From Oscillatoriales cyanobacterium (GTDB lineage: Bacteria; Cyanobacteriota; Cyanobacteriia; Cyanobacteriales; Microcoleaceae), in contig RDXX01000073.1 in assembly GCA_004292955.1 (NCBI GenBank), positions 1 through 53,116 on the forward strand: a stretch of DNA of 53,116 nt. Reading direction: 5' to 3'. Positions 1 to 8,005 of the stretch are shown here, piece after piece; the first letter of the stretch is position 1, and each line of letters starts with the position of its first letter. Under the pieces are notes generated by a model, which saw only the letters and a program-made list of their open reading frames with translations, had not been told where the DNA came from and ran no database searches. The translations under genes and the position numbers were made by a program.

Positions 1-1
1 T

Positions 2-526
2 GCAGAAATCGTAGAGTTGAGCGAACCTGTTGCAGAACCTGTTGCAGAAATCGTAGAGTCGATCGAACCAAAATCCGAACCTGTGGCCCAAATCGTAGAA
101 TCGAGGGAGCTTCCTCAACCAAAATCCGAACCTGTTGCAGAACCTGTTGCAGAAATCGTAGAGTTGAGCGAACCTGTTGCAGAACCTGTTGCAGAAATCG
201 TAGAGTCGATCGAACCTAAAGCCGAACCTGTTGCAGAAATCCTAGAGTCGAGCCAACCTGTTCGCGAACCTGTGACCCAAATTGCAGAGTCGATCGAGCT
301 TCCTCAACCAAAATCCGAACCTGTTGCAGAACCTGTTGCAGAAATCCTGGAGTCGAGCGAACCTAAAGCCGAACCTGTTGTCAAAAATCGGCAAGTTAAA
401 AAAAGGGCACAACCGAGTAGCGATTCTCAAGGAGAACAACCACCTGTCAACAGAAAGCGAAAAATAGAAAGAAAGCAACAAGAGAGCAACGACAGCGAAA
501 CACGACCCGGAGGCGACTCAGAATGA
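2..526 (+). CDS. Repeat-rich C-terminal tail of a truncated protein, possibly the ABC ATPase of the downstream export locus
   Basis: The reading frame is open from base 2 to the TGA at 524-526, so the gene starts outside the window. What is visible is a low-complexity tail: about 110 residues of imperfect acidic repeats built on EPVAEPVAEIVES, then a basic/polar end rich in K, R, Q and S. No catalytic motif is visible. In cyanobacterial loci with the permease, GldG-like and DUF4340 genes seen next, the first gene is usually the ATP-binding subunit. The tail may therefore be an extension of that ATPase; this is inferred from context only. The repeats are near-identical at DNA level (gaacctgttgcag units), so the length is probably variable between strains. 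Confidence 0.6.
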   Translation, partial: AEIVELSEPVAEPVAEIVESIEPKSEPVAQIVESRELPQPKSEPVAEPVAEIVELSEPVAEPVAEIVESIEPKAEPVAEILESSQPVREPVTQIAESIELPQPKSEPVAEPVAEILESSEPKAEPVVKNRQVKKRAQPSSDSQGEQPPVNRKRKIERKQQESNDSETRPGGDSE

Positions 527-705
527 AGCAATTACCAATACCCAATTACCAGAAATAATTGGTTGAAAGCCGGAACACGAGTGACGGAGGAATTAAAATC
601 AGACTATTCATTACTCCAATCCTCATCCTTCTAGGTAGAAGTAGCTTTCAAACTGTCAACTGTCAACTGTCAACTGTCAACTGTTGAACCATTCCCAATT
701 CCTAA
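527..705. repeat. Short intergenic gap with a TCAACTG heptamer array
   Basis: The gap between the repeat-rich protein and the ABC permease contains five head-to-tail copies of a TCAACTG-type heptamer at about 649-684. The same array, in this or the opposite orientation, recurs at about 12581-12649, 13640-13678 and 47378-47408. Such heptamer arrays are common between genes in filamentous cyanobacteria. No terminator or promoter could be assigned. Confidence 0.7.
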
Positions 706-1506
706 ATGTTAGTAATGATTAGTAATATCATCGCCATTTACCGCAAGGAACTGCAAAGCTATTTTGCATCACCATTTGCCTATGCTATCGCAGCAGTCTT
801 TTGGCTGATCACCGGCTACTTTTTAATCGCCATTCTCCTCGCCCCCGACGGCCTAATTCCTCAAATCACCCAGCGAGATAGAATGGGAATTACCGAACCT
901 GCGATCGACATAGCCTATGAATTCCTGCAACTTTTTCTGCGAATCATGGGTTCCCTTTCACTGTTCGTATTACCAGCACTCTCCATGGGACTTTACGCAG
1001 AAGAACGCAAGCGCGGCACCTTAGAACTTTTAGCCACATCCCCCTTAACCAACTGGGTCGTTGCTACCGGCAAACTCCTCGGCGTTTTAACATTTTATAC
1101 CACAATGTTGCTGCCACTGCTCTTCTGCGAGGCGATCGCCCTAAGTTCCTCAACCCCACCCGTACCCCCCGGCGTCGTGCTGCTAGGACACGGCGGCCTA
1201 ATCTTACTAGCAGCCGGAATATTGTCCCTCGGAATGTTTATTTCATCCCTTACAGACAGCACGATTTTATCCGCCATCCTCACCTTCGCTCTAGTCTTAT
1301 TTCTGTGGGTAATCGATGCAGCCGCCGTCGGTATCGGCGGGCCCTTCGGAGCAGCATTAGGACAGCTTTCACTCCTAACACATTACACTAATCTTGTCAA
1401 GGGAGTTTTTGATACTAGCAGTATAATTATCTTTGCCAGTTACATCATTCTAGGAGTATTTCTCACAGCACAGTCGATCGACGCTTTGCGATATCAGCGT
1501 TCTTAA
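706..1506 (+). CDS. ABC-2 type transporter permease (GldF-like)
   Basis: A 266-residue integral membrane protein with about six hydrophobic segments. The N-terminal block YRKELQSYFASPFAY and the cytoplasmic loop EERKRGTLELLATSP are typical of ABC-2 permeases related to gliding-motility GldF and NosY. It should form the membrane channel for an ATPase encoded just upstream and work with the GldG-like and DUF4340 proteins downstream. The substrate is unknown in cyanobacteria. The ATG at 715 (residue 4) is an equally plausible start. The family and the locus type are well supported; the function beyond export is not. Confidence 0.88.
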   Translation: MLVMISNIIAIYRKELQSYFASPFAYAIAAVFWLITGYFLIAILLAPDGLIPQITQRDRMGITEPAIDIAYEFLQLFLRIMGSLSLFVLPALSMGLYAEERKRGTLELLATSPLTNWVVATGKLLGVLTFYTTMLLPLLFCEAIALSSSTPPVPPGVVLLGHGGLILLAAGILSLGMFISSLTDSTILSAILTFALVLFLWVIDAAAVGIGGPFGAALGQLSLLTHYTNLVKGVFDTSSIIIFASYIILGVFLTAQSIDALRYQRS

Positions 1507-1725
1507 AAACAACGGGCATGGGGCATGGGGCATGGGGCATGGGGCATGGGGCATGGGGCATCGGGCATCGGGCATCGGGCATTAATCTGCCTACTGACTT
1601 ATTCCTTCTTCTTCCCTCTTCCTTCTTCCTTCTTCCCTCTTCCCTCTTCCTTCTTCTCTCTTCCTTCTTCCTTCAACATTCGGTTATATTTTCAGGGTAA
1701 ATGATTCTACCAAATAAATCAAACA
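1507..1725. repeat. GGGCATG heptamer array followed by a pyrimidine-rich tract
   Basis: About ten head-to-tail copies of GGGCATG/GGGCATC run from about 1513 to 1583. A tract made almost only of CTT and CCT units follows at about 1600-1676. This low-complexity DNA separates the permease from the nuclease gene. The short open frame over it simply translates the repeat and is not a gene. Confidence 0.8.
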
Positions 1726-2631
1726 ATGAGATTTATCAATCCCAAAATCGACTTTGCGTTCAAAAAGATCTTCGGTTCCAGCGACAGCAAATACATCCTC
1801 ATTAATTTTTTAAACGCCATCCTTTATGAAGCACAGCCTGTCATTAAAGACTTAGAAATAATCGACTCCCAACCGGGAAATAAAACTTTTGGAGTCCCAG
1901 ACACACACCTAGATGTCAAAGCCACAATTAACGGTGGCAGAATCGCCCTGATTGAAATCCAACTGCTCAACGTGCCTTCCTTCGAGAAAAGAGTGTTGTA
2001 CAATGCTGCCAAAGCCTACAGCGGGCAATTAACAGGAGAAGAACGCTATGAAAGACTAAAAACAGTAACTTCCTTGAAAATTGCCGACTTTGAAATGTTT
2101 GAAAATCAGCCTGAATTTATGACTAGGTTTGTTTTCAAAGAAAAAGAGCAAAAATTTGATTGTCCAGATACTGAAATAGAATTAGTATTTGTGGAGCTGC
2201 CAAAATTCAGTAAAGAATTAGCACAATTAGAAACAGGAGCCGACCAATGGATTTACTTTCTCCAAAATACCAGTATTCTGGAGACAGTCCCCGAAACACT
2301 GAGTGCTGTTCCCGAAATTCAGAAAGCTTTTAAAATTGCCAAGAAGGACAATTTTAGTCAAGAAGAATTAAAAGAGTTGCAGAACCAAGAACAGTGGATT
2401 CAAGACCAGCAGATTGCGATAGAAGTAGCAAGAGAACAACTGACAAAAACTGCTCAACTCTCATTAATATTGCGTCAACTTGTGCGACGCTTAGGCACAA
2501 TCCAACCGGAACTAGAAAACTCTATCCGTCAATTAGGATTACAGGAATTAGAAGAATTAGGAGATGCCGTCCTGGATTTCAATAGTCTCTCAGATTTAAC
2601 AGCCTGGTTGGAGCAGACTAATTCAATATAG
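1726..2631 (+). CDS. Rpn family recombination-promoting nuclease / PD-(D/E)XK transposase-like protein
   Basis: A 301-residue protein opening with MRFINPKIDFAFKKIFG, the hallmark of the PD-(D/E)XK transposase-like family (Rpn/YhgA-like). The putative catalytic residues are D63 in LDVKA and E77-x-Q79 in LIEIQ. The C-terminal third is a helical, E/Q-rich region. Rpn proteins are DNA endonucleases linked to recombination and occur in many copies in cyanobacterial genomes. The gene lies between two subunits of an ABC export locus, in the same direction, with its own flanking gaps. This suggests insertion rather than a role in transport. It appears intact. Confidence 0.85.
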   Translation: MRFINPKIDFAFKKIFGSSDSKYILINFLNAILYEAQPVIKDLEIIDSQPGNKTFGVPDTHLDVKATINGGRIALIEIQLLNVPSFEKRVLYNAAKAYSGQLTGEERYERLKTVTSLKIADFEMFENQPEFMTRFVFKEKEQKFDCPDTEIELVFVELPKFSKELAQLETGADQWIYFLQNTSILETVPETLSAVPEIQKAFKIAKKDNFSQEELKELQNQEQWIQDQQIAIEVAREQLTKTAQLSLILRQLVRRLGTIQPELENSIRQLGLQELEELGDAVLDFNSLSDLTAWLEQTNSI

Positions 2632-2679
2632 AATAACATTCTTGAACCGGAATTTGCTCACACAAACAATATTTAGCTT

Positions 2680-4902
2680 ATGAAAATTACCAAAACAAAT
2701 TGGAAATACGTTTTTTGGCTGGGCCCTCTCCTCACCGCAGCGGGGGTAACAGCAGCACTTGTATCCGCAGCGTGGGAACCCCTGACAGTCGGTTTAGTTA
2801 TTGCCGGAATAGTGACGATCGCACTTTGGCTGCTATCCTTGACTTACGAACAAGGCTTTTGGGGGCGACGTTCCACTCAAGCGAGTACCAACGCCCTGAT
2901 TGCTACCCTCGCCGTCTTTGTGATTCTGGGAGTAATTAACTTCATAGCCTTTCGCTATCCCCTCCGCATCGACTTAACCGAAAGCCAACAATTTACCCTC
3001 GCCCCCCAGACTCAACAAATCCTGCGAAACCTGCAACAAACAGTCAAGGTTTGGGTATTTGACCCCATCCAAAATCCGCAAATTAAAGAATTGCTGCAAA
3101 GTTACAAACGCGAGGGAGGCGAAAAGTTTCAATACGAGTTTGTTGACCCCCAGGCCCAACCGGGAAAAATCCGGGAGTTTAGTATTACCAGCATCGGAGA
3201 AATTTACTTGCAATCCGGTGAAAAAAAACAAGTGCTGCAAAAAGGTGGTACTGCTTTTGGTAGTGACCCGAATCAAGGTCTTTCGGAGATAAAACTTACA
3301 AATGGCTTAGAAGAAATTCTCAGCACTCGTACTCCTACAGTTTACTTTTTGCAAGGCAAAGGAGCTCGCCCGCTGAAAGAAGGTCAAGGCGGAATTCAGC
3401 AAGCTGAAAAAGCTCTGAAAGATAAATACTATAACTCTCAAACGCTGAATTTGAGCGAACGCAAAGAAGTTCCAGAAGATGCAGATGCTTTAATTGTTCC
3501 TGGACAGGATAAACCTTTTTCGGATGTAGAAATTAAAGCACTAAAAGCTTATCTCGATCGCGGTGGCAGTTTATTCTTAATGGTAGACCCGGCAATTAAT
3601 ACGGGATTAGACAAATTTTTGCAAGAATGGGGTGTAAAACTAGACTCCCGTTTGGCCATCGATGCTTCGGGTAGTGGTCAAAGATTCGGCCTGGGCGCGA
3701 CGGTTCCCACAGTCAGGCGTTACGGGGAACATCCGATTACTCAAAGTTTCGGTAGCGGTATTTCATTTTATCCGTTTGCACGCGCTTTGGAAACTTCGCC
3801 TGTAGTAGGGATAGAGGAAAAACCGCTGATTTGGACGAGTCAGGAAAGTTGGGCGGAAAGCGATTTGACGACTAAAAAATTGGAGTTCGATCCGAAGACC
3901 GATCGACAAGGCCCGTTATTATTAGGTGTGGCTTTGGTGCGATCGGGTTCTGAGAGCACTCCGTTAAACCCCTCAGCCTCACCAACACCAGTCACGCCTT
4001 CACCCCAACCATCGGCGACAACTTCGCCATCTCCGACAACTTCACCATCTCCTACAACTTCGCCATCGCCAACAACATCGCCATCGCCGAAAACATCGCC
4101 ATCGCCGAAAACATCGCCATCTCCGACCACTTCCCCGACAACATCGCCTTCACCCCAAGCATCGCCGACAACTTCGCCGACAACTTCGCCATCTCCGACC
4201 ACTTCCCCGACAACATCGCCTTCACCCCAAGCATCGCCGACAACTTCGCCGACAACTTCGTCATCACCGACACCATCGCCGACACCAACAACTTCACCAT
4301 CGCCGAAAACTTCCCCATTACCAACAACTTCTCCATCACCAACAACTTCGCCATCTCCAACAACCTCGCCGACAGCTTCCCCAATCAGCTACTCGGTGAT
4401 TGTCTCCCAGGAAGCTACCCCTCCAGCAGTACCGACAATTTCGCCAATACCGGCAGCATCTTCCACAGCATCGCCGGAGAGTTCCTCAACACCAACACCC
4501 ACAACATCTCCCACAGCATCTCCTGAAAGTTCGCCCACGCCAACACCAACAACATCTTCCACACCAACACCAACAACATCTCCCACAGCATCTCCTAGTC
4601 CAAGCACAACTCCTTCTGTGCCTTCTACTCCTACAAAAACATCGCGCATGGTAGTAATTGGTACATCTCAATTTGTGACTAACGGTTGGTTTGACCAACA
4701 ACTCAATAGCGACGTGTTTCTCAATTCAGTGAGTTGGTTGAGCAAACCAGACCAGCAAAGCTTTTCTATCAGCCCGAAAAAAGCTACCAACCGCCGCATT
4801 AACATGAATGATGTCCAAGTAGGATTGTTGGTTTTAGCTTGGCTGATTTGGCCTTTACTGGGACTGGGCGTTGGTGGCGCTATTTGGTGGAAAAGAAGAT
4901 AA
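2680..4902 (+). CDS. GldG-like ABC-associated membrane protein with a long Pro/Ser/Thr insert
   Basis: A 740-residue protein. Three hydrophobic segments occupy roughly residues 8-95, and a large extracytoplasmic domain of the GldG / ABC-type uncharacterised transport family follows (TPTVYFLQGKGARP, LKAYLDRGGSLFLMVDP). One C-terminal membrane helix (LLVLAWLIWPLLGLGVGGAIWW) ends in a KRR anchor. Residues about 428-654 are an almost pure TSPSPTTSP-type tract that splits the domain just before its last conserved strand (SRMVVIGTSQFVTN). The tract is probably an unfolded, periplasmic, possibly glycosylated spacer. It belongs with the permease upstream and the DUF4340 protein downstream; the three presumably form one exporter or envelope complex. 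Confidence 0.85.
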   Translation: MKITKTNWKYVFWLGPLLTAAGVTAALVSAAWEPLTVGLVIAGIVTIALWLLSLTYEQGFWGRRSTQASTNALIATLAVFVILGVINFIAFRYPLRIDLTESQQFTLAPQTQQILRNLQQTVKVWVFDPIQNPQIKELLQSYKREGGEKFQYEFVDPQAQPGKIREFSITSIGEIYLQSGEKKQVLQKGGTAFGSDPNQGLSEIKLTNGLEEILSTRTPTVYFLQGKGARPLKEGQGGIQQAEKALKDKYYNSQTLNLSERKEVPEDADALIVPGQDKPFSDVEIKALKAYLDRGGSLFLMVDPAINTGLDKFLQEWGVKLDSRLAIDASGSGQRFGLGATVPTVRRYGEHPITQSFGSGISFYPFARALETSPVVGIEEKPLIWTSQESWAESDLTTKKLEFDPKTDRQGPLLLGVALVRSGSESTPLNPSASPTPVTPSPQPSATTSPSPTTSPSPTTSPSPTTSPSPKTSPSPKTSPSPTTSPTTSPSPQASPTTSPTTSPSPTTSPTTSPSPQASPTTSPTTSSSPTPSPTPTTSPSPKTSPLPTTSPSPTTSPSPTTSPTASPISYSVIVSQEATPPAVPTISPIPAASSTASPESSSTPTPTTSPTASPESSPTPTPTTSSTPTPTTSPTASPSPSTTPSVPSTPTKTSRMVVIGTSQFVTNGWFDQQLNSDVFLNSVSWLSKPDQQSFSISPKKATNRRINMNDVQVGLLVLAWLIWPLLGLGVGGAIWWKRR

Positions 4903-5343
4903 TTATGAAGCAAGTTCGGCAACGAGCAATGTACGGGATTTAACGGATGTAACGGATTTATTTGCCTGTTTCTTGTTTTTCAACCCATTCCCAATTTCCA
5001 ATTCCTAATCCATAATTCCCGTAGGGTGCGTCAGGGGGGAATTATTAGTCTGAAATCAAAATATTTAACCCTGACGCACCCTACAATAACTACTTTGCTT
5101 CTTGCTTGTTTTTCCACCAATTGCTAATTCCCGTAGGTGCGTCAGAGGAAAAATTATTAGTCGGTGTCAAAATATTCAAGCCTGACGCACCCTACAATCT
5201 GATACTAATTCCCGTAGGTGCGTCAGAGGAAAAATTATTAGTCGGTGTCAAAATATTCAAGCCTGACGCACCCTACAATCTAATGACTAATGACTGCTGA
5301 CTAATGACTAATGACTGCTGACCATGCCGAATTCCTCATTATT
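4903..5343. repeat. Intergenic region with three GTAGGGTGCGTCAG palindromes, two in direct tandem
   Basis: Three copies of an inverted-repeat element lie at 5021-5084, 5133-5195 and 5214-5276. Each begins GTAG(G)GTGCGTCAG, ends CTGACGCACCCTAC and encloses an AT-rich core. The second and third are nearly identical and form an 81-bp direct repeat. Related elements occur at 24164-24226 and, diverged, near 13686, 13974 and 35294. They look like small non-autonomous palindromic elements (MITE- or REP-like). The transcript between the GldG-like and DUF4340 genes would form strong hairpins here. The open frame at 5106-5300 only translates the repeat. Confidence 0.8.
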
Positions 5344-5994
5344 ATGAAATTGCAGAAAAATACATTTATATTGATAGCTGTTGCGTTGACCATGGCGGGG
5401 TTGGTTTCTTTGTACGAGACGCAAGTGTCCCCAAAACAGGAGGCGGCTAAGGACGAAAAACATAAAATTTTTACTTTCAAGTCCGATCGCGTACAATTCT
5501 TTACAGTCAAAACTCCGGAAAAGATATTGACTTTTGAACGAGTTTATGCTCGTAAAGGAGGTAAGTCTAGCTGGGAAATGAAATTGCCGGTGCAAGCACA
5601 CGCGAGTCAGGCATCGGTGGATTTTTTGCTAGATAGGCTGGGAACAGGAAAGAGCGATCGCACAATAGATATTACTGCCGCTCAACTGCCAGAATTCGGT
5701 CTCGACCAACCGCAAGCCACAGTCACAGTCAAGCTGGACAACCAGGAAACTCACCGCCTAGTTTTAGGCAAAACAGACTTTAGCGGCCGCTTCTTGTACG
5801 CCCAAGCCAACCCGGCGGAAGCCCCACCTCAAAATGGGGCAGAAACTTTGCCCGTGCTGCTAGTACCGTTTGACTTTAAAAATGCCGTCCAACGACCTTT
5901 GTCTGAATGGAAAAAAGCAGAAGCGCCCAAACCAGAGAAACCGCAAACACCCTCTCCCACGCCATCTCCCACGCCAAATCCTGAAAATCAATAG
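5344..5994 (+). CDS. DUF4340 domain protein
   Basis: The ATG at 5344 is preferred over one at 5311 because it places a clean N-terminal membrane anchor (NTFILIAVALTMAGLVSLYE) at the start. The 216-residue protein then has the DUF4340 pattern: a strand-rich region, PEKILTFERV, WEMKLPVQAHASQASVDFLL, and LPEFGLDQPQATVTV. It ends in a proline-rich tail (PSPTPSPTPNPENQ). DUF4340 proteins are extracytoplasmic partners of GldG-like proteins in ABC-2 export loci, which matches the neighbours. No enzymatic function is known. Confidence 0.8.
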   Translation: MKLQKNTFILIAVALTMAGLVSLYETQVSPKQEAAKDEKHKIFTFKSDRVQFFTVKTPEKILTFERVYARKGGKSSWEMKLPVQAHASQASVDFLLDRLGTGKSDRTIDITAAQLPEFGLDQPQATVTVKLDNQETHRLVLGKTDFSGRFLYAQANPAEAPPQNGAETLPVLLVPFDFKNAVQRPLSEWKKAEAPKPEKPQTPSPTPSPTPNPENQ

Positions 5995-6179
5995 ATGATC
6001 GGTGGATTGAATTTGGTGCGGGACACAGCAGATTTGGTCTTGCCCAGCAACACTCTGAGATAGAATCTAAAGAACAAATTCTAAAACCTCTCAATTCCAA
6101 CATTCCTCGCCTAAAATACAGAAAAGTCTAAAGTTAAACTGTATTAAAATAGCGTGCATTACCCCAGGAACGGGCGAAT

Positions 6180-7310
6180 ATGTTTCAGACAGCACTCAAC
6201 CAAGGTACGACAGCAAAGGATACAGCGCTTGACGTTGAACTCCGCAAGGTCTTTAAGGTATTTAATGGCGAAACCGCAGTCCGCGGAGTTGACCTCAGCA
6301 TTCGTCAAGGAGAATTTTTTAGCATTCTCGGGCCCTCCGGCTGCGGTAAGACTACCACGCTGCGCTTAATCGCTGGGTTCGAGACTCCCTCGGCGGGCGA
6401 ATTGATGATTCGCGGCCAGTCGATGACCAATACTCCAGCTTACCGCCGTCCGGTAAATACTGTGTTTCAAAGCTACGCCCTGTTCGGACACATGAATGTC
6501 TGGGACAATATCGCTTTTGGATTGCGGATTAAAAAGCTGGGGAAATCGGAAGTAGAAGAACGGGTACGGGAAGCTTTGCAATTGGTGAAAATGGAATCTT
6601 TCGCCAACAGGTTTCCGGGTCAAATGTCGGGCGGCCAGCAGCAGCGGGTGGCTTTGGCGAGAGCTCTGGTAAATCGACCGGCGGTTCTGCTGCTGGACGA
6701 ACCGCTGGGAGCTCTGGATTTGAAGTTGCGGAAGCAGATGCAGTTGGAATTGTCGAATTTGCATCAAGAGTTGGGTTTGACTTTTGTGATGGTGACTCAC
6801 GACCAAGAAGAGGCGATGAGTCTTTCTAACCGGATTGCGGTGATGCACGAGGGCAGGATCGAGCAAATTGGTTCGCCTGAAGAAATTTATGAGTGCCCGC
6901 AGACGGCTTTTGTGGCGGATTTTATTGGGGATACGAATTTGTTTTCTGGTACGGTGGAGGCGATCGACCGATCGACTATTACAGTTCGCACATCAGCCAA
7001 TCTGAAAATAGTCGTTCAGCAGTCGGATATGTGGAATGGTGTCATCGGTGACTCTGTGGTGGTTAGCGTCCGGCCTGAAAAAGTATATTTGAATCTCTAC
7101 CAGCCGGAATTGTCGGTTAACTGTTTTGAAGGGCGGCTCAAAAATATCATGTACATGGGCACTCACGTTCATTACGTGGTTGAATTGGCGTCGGGCGATA
7201 AAATTACGGTGCGCCAACCCAATACGGGCGGTTCTTTCCCAGACCCGCAGACGCCGATTTATGCTTACTGGGGAACTACTGATTGTCTCGCTTTGGGCGA
7301 TCGATCCTAA
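6180..7310 (+). CDS. potA: Spermidine/putrescine-type ABC transporter ATPase (PotA)
   Basis: A 376-residue nucleotide-binding subunit. It has Walker A GPSGCGKTT (51-59), Q-loop Q97, signature MSGGQQQR (149-156), Walker B VLLLDE (169-174) and H-loop H207. A C-terminal TOBE-type domain contains VVSVRPEKVYL. The overall architecture is that of PotA, the ATPase powering polyamine uptake with PotB/PotC and a PotD lipoprotein. The partner genes follow in the same direction, but a mobile element and repeats intervene (7311-9232). potA may therefore now be transcribed separately. The substrate could also be another cation or opine-like compound handled by the same family. Confidence 0.92.
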   Translation: MFQTALNQGTTAKDTALDVELRKVFKVFNGETAVRGVDLSIRQGEFFSILGPSGCGKTTTLRLIAGFETPSAGELMIRGQSMTNTPAYRRPVNTVFQSYALFGHMNVWDNIAFGLRIKKLGKSEVEERVREALQLVKMESFANRFPGQMSGGQQQRVALARALVNRPAVLLLDEPLGALDLKLRKQMQLELSNLHQELGLTFVMVTHDQEEAMSLSNRIAVMHEGRIEQIGSPEEIYECPQTAFVADFIGDTNLFSGTVEAIDRSTITVRTSANLKIVVQQSDMWNGVIGDSVVVSVRPEKVYLNLYQPELSVNCFEGRLKNIMYMGTHVHYVVELASGDKITVRQPNTGGSFPDPQTPIYAYWGTTDCLALGDRS

Positions 7311-7429
7311 CGATGGAGAGGGGGAGAAAGGGAGAAAGGGAGAAAGGGAGAGGGGAGAGGGGTTGACGCACAGTATCAATTTTTCTAACAATCATTCACA
7401 TACACTACTAGATGGGTGATATTTGGTGA
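7311..7429. repeat. Purine-rich GGGAGAAA array upstream of the IS607 element
   Basis: Positions 7314-7358 are a run of GGGAGAAA/GGGGAGAG units just after the potA stop. The next 70 bases, with TTTTTCTAACAATC at about 7380, probably include the left end of the mobile element. No clear terminal inverted repeat could be defined. Confidence 0.6.
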
Positions 7430-8005
7430 ATGGCATACATACCACTTAGAAAGGCTGTCGAATTTCTAGGTCTGCATCCAAACACGTTAAGGAAGTACGC
7501 AGATGAAGGGCAGATTAAATCAATCAAAAATGGAGCAGGGCAACGCCTTTACGACGTTGACTCATACCAAAAAGATGGAAGCATCTGCTCAATCATCTGC
7601 TACTGCCGAGTCAGTAGTACCAAACAAAAAGACGATCTTGCTAGACAAGTCGAATTCATGCGACAGCGATACCCCGACTCGGAAATCATCCAAGACATCG
7701 GCTCTGGACTCAATTTCAAAAGAAAAGGACTGCAAGCCTTACTGGTCAGATTTATGCGCCCAGATCAGCTCACGATTGTTGTTGCCTGTAGAGACAGATT
7801 GTGTAGATTCGGATTTGAACTATTCGAGTTCATGGCAAAACAAAACGGTGGAGAAATCGTGGTTCTCTCAAATCCTGTTCACGCGAGCGAATCCGAACTT
7901 ACAGCCGATCTTCTTGCCATCCTTCACGTGTTTAGTTGCCGAATGCACGGTCTTAGAAGCTACAGCCAGAAAATCAAAGAAGATCCGACTATTCCTAAGC
8001 CCTGA
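7430..8005 (+). CDS. IS607 family serine recombinase (TnpA)
   Basis: A 191-residue protein. Residues 5-50 form a MerR-like helix-turn-helix (RKAVEFLGLHPNTLRKYADEGQI). From about residue 55 comes the resolvase catalytic domain, opening with YCRVSSTKQKDDLARQ, where S62/S63 is the nucleophile region. It continues through DIGSGLNFKRKGL and ends with HVFSCRMHGLRSY. This order, DNA-binding domain first and a minimal resolvase second, is specific to IS607 TnpA. The protein cuts and rejoins the element ends through a phosphoserine intermediate. It is full length and may be active. Confidence 0.9.
   Translation: MAYIPLRKAVEFLGLHPNTLRKYADEGQIKSIKNGAGQRLYDVDSYQKDGSICSIICYCRVSSTKQKDDLARQVEFMRQRYPDSEIIQDIGSGLNFKRKGLQALLVRFMRPDQLTIVVACRDRLCRFGFELFEFMAKQNGGEIVVLSNPVHASESELTADLLAILHVFSCRMHGLRSYSQKIKEDPTIPKP

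Noticed and set aside
1518..1700. Open frame over GGGCATG and CTT repeats
   Set aside because: It is only a translation of low-complexity DNA, with no start context or protein features.
3840..4650. Several open frames on both strands over the TSPSP tract
   Set aside because: They are shadows of the repetitive coding DNA of the GldG-like gene.
5106..5300. 64-codon frame with two identical halves
   Set aside because: It translates the tandem GTAGGTGCGTCAG palindromes; not a gene.
7503..7913. Upstream part of the long frame that ends as TnpB
   Set aside because: This stretch overlaps tnpA in another frame and has no TnpB-like sequence; tnpB probably starts near 7914.
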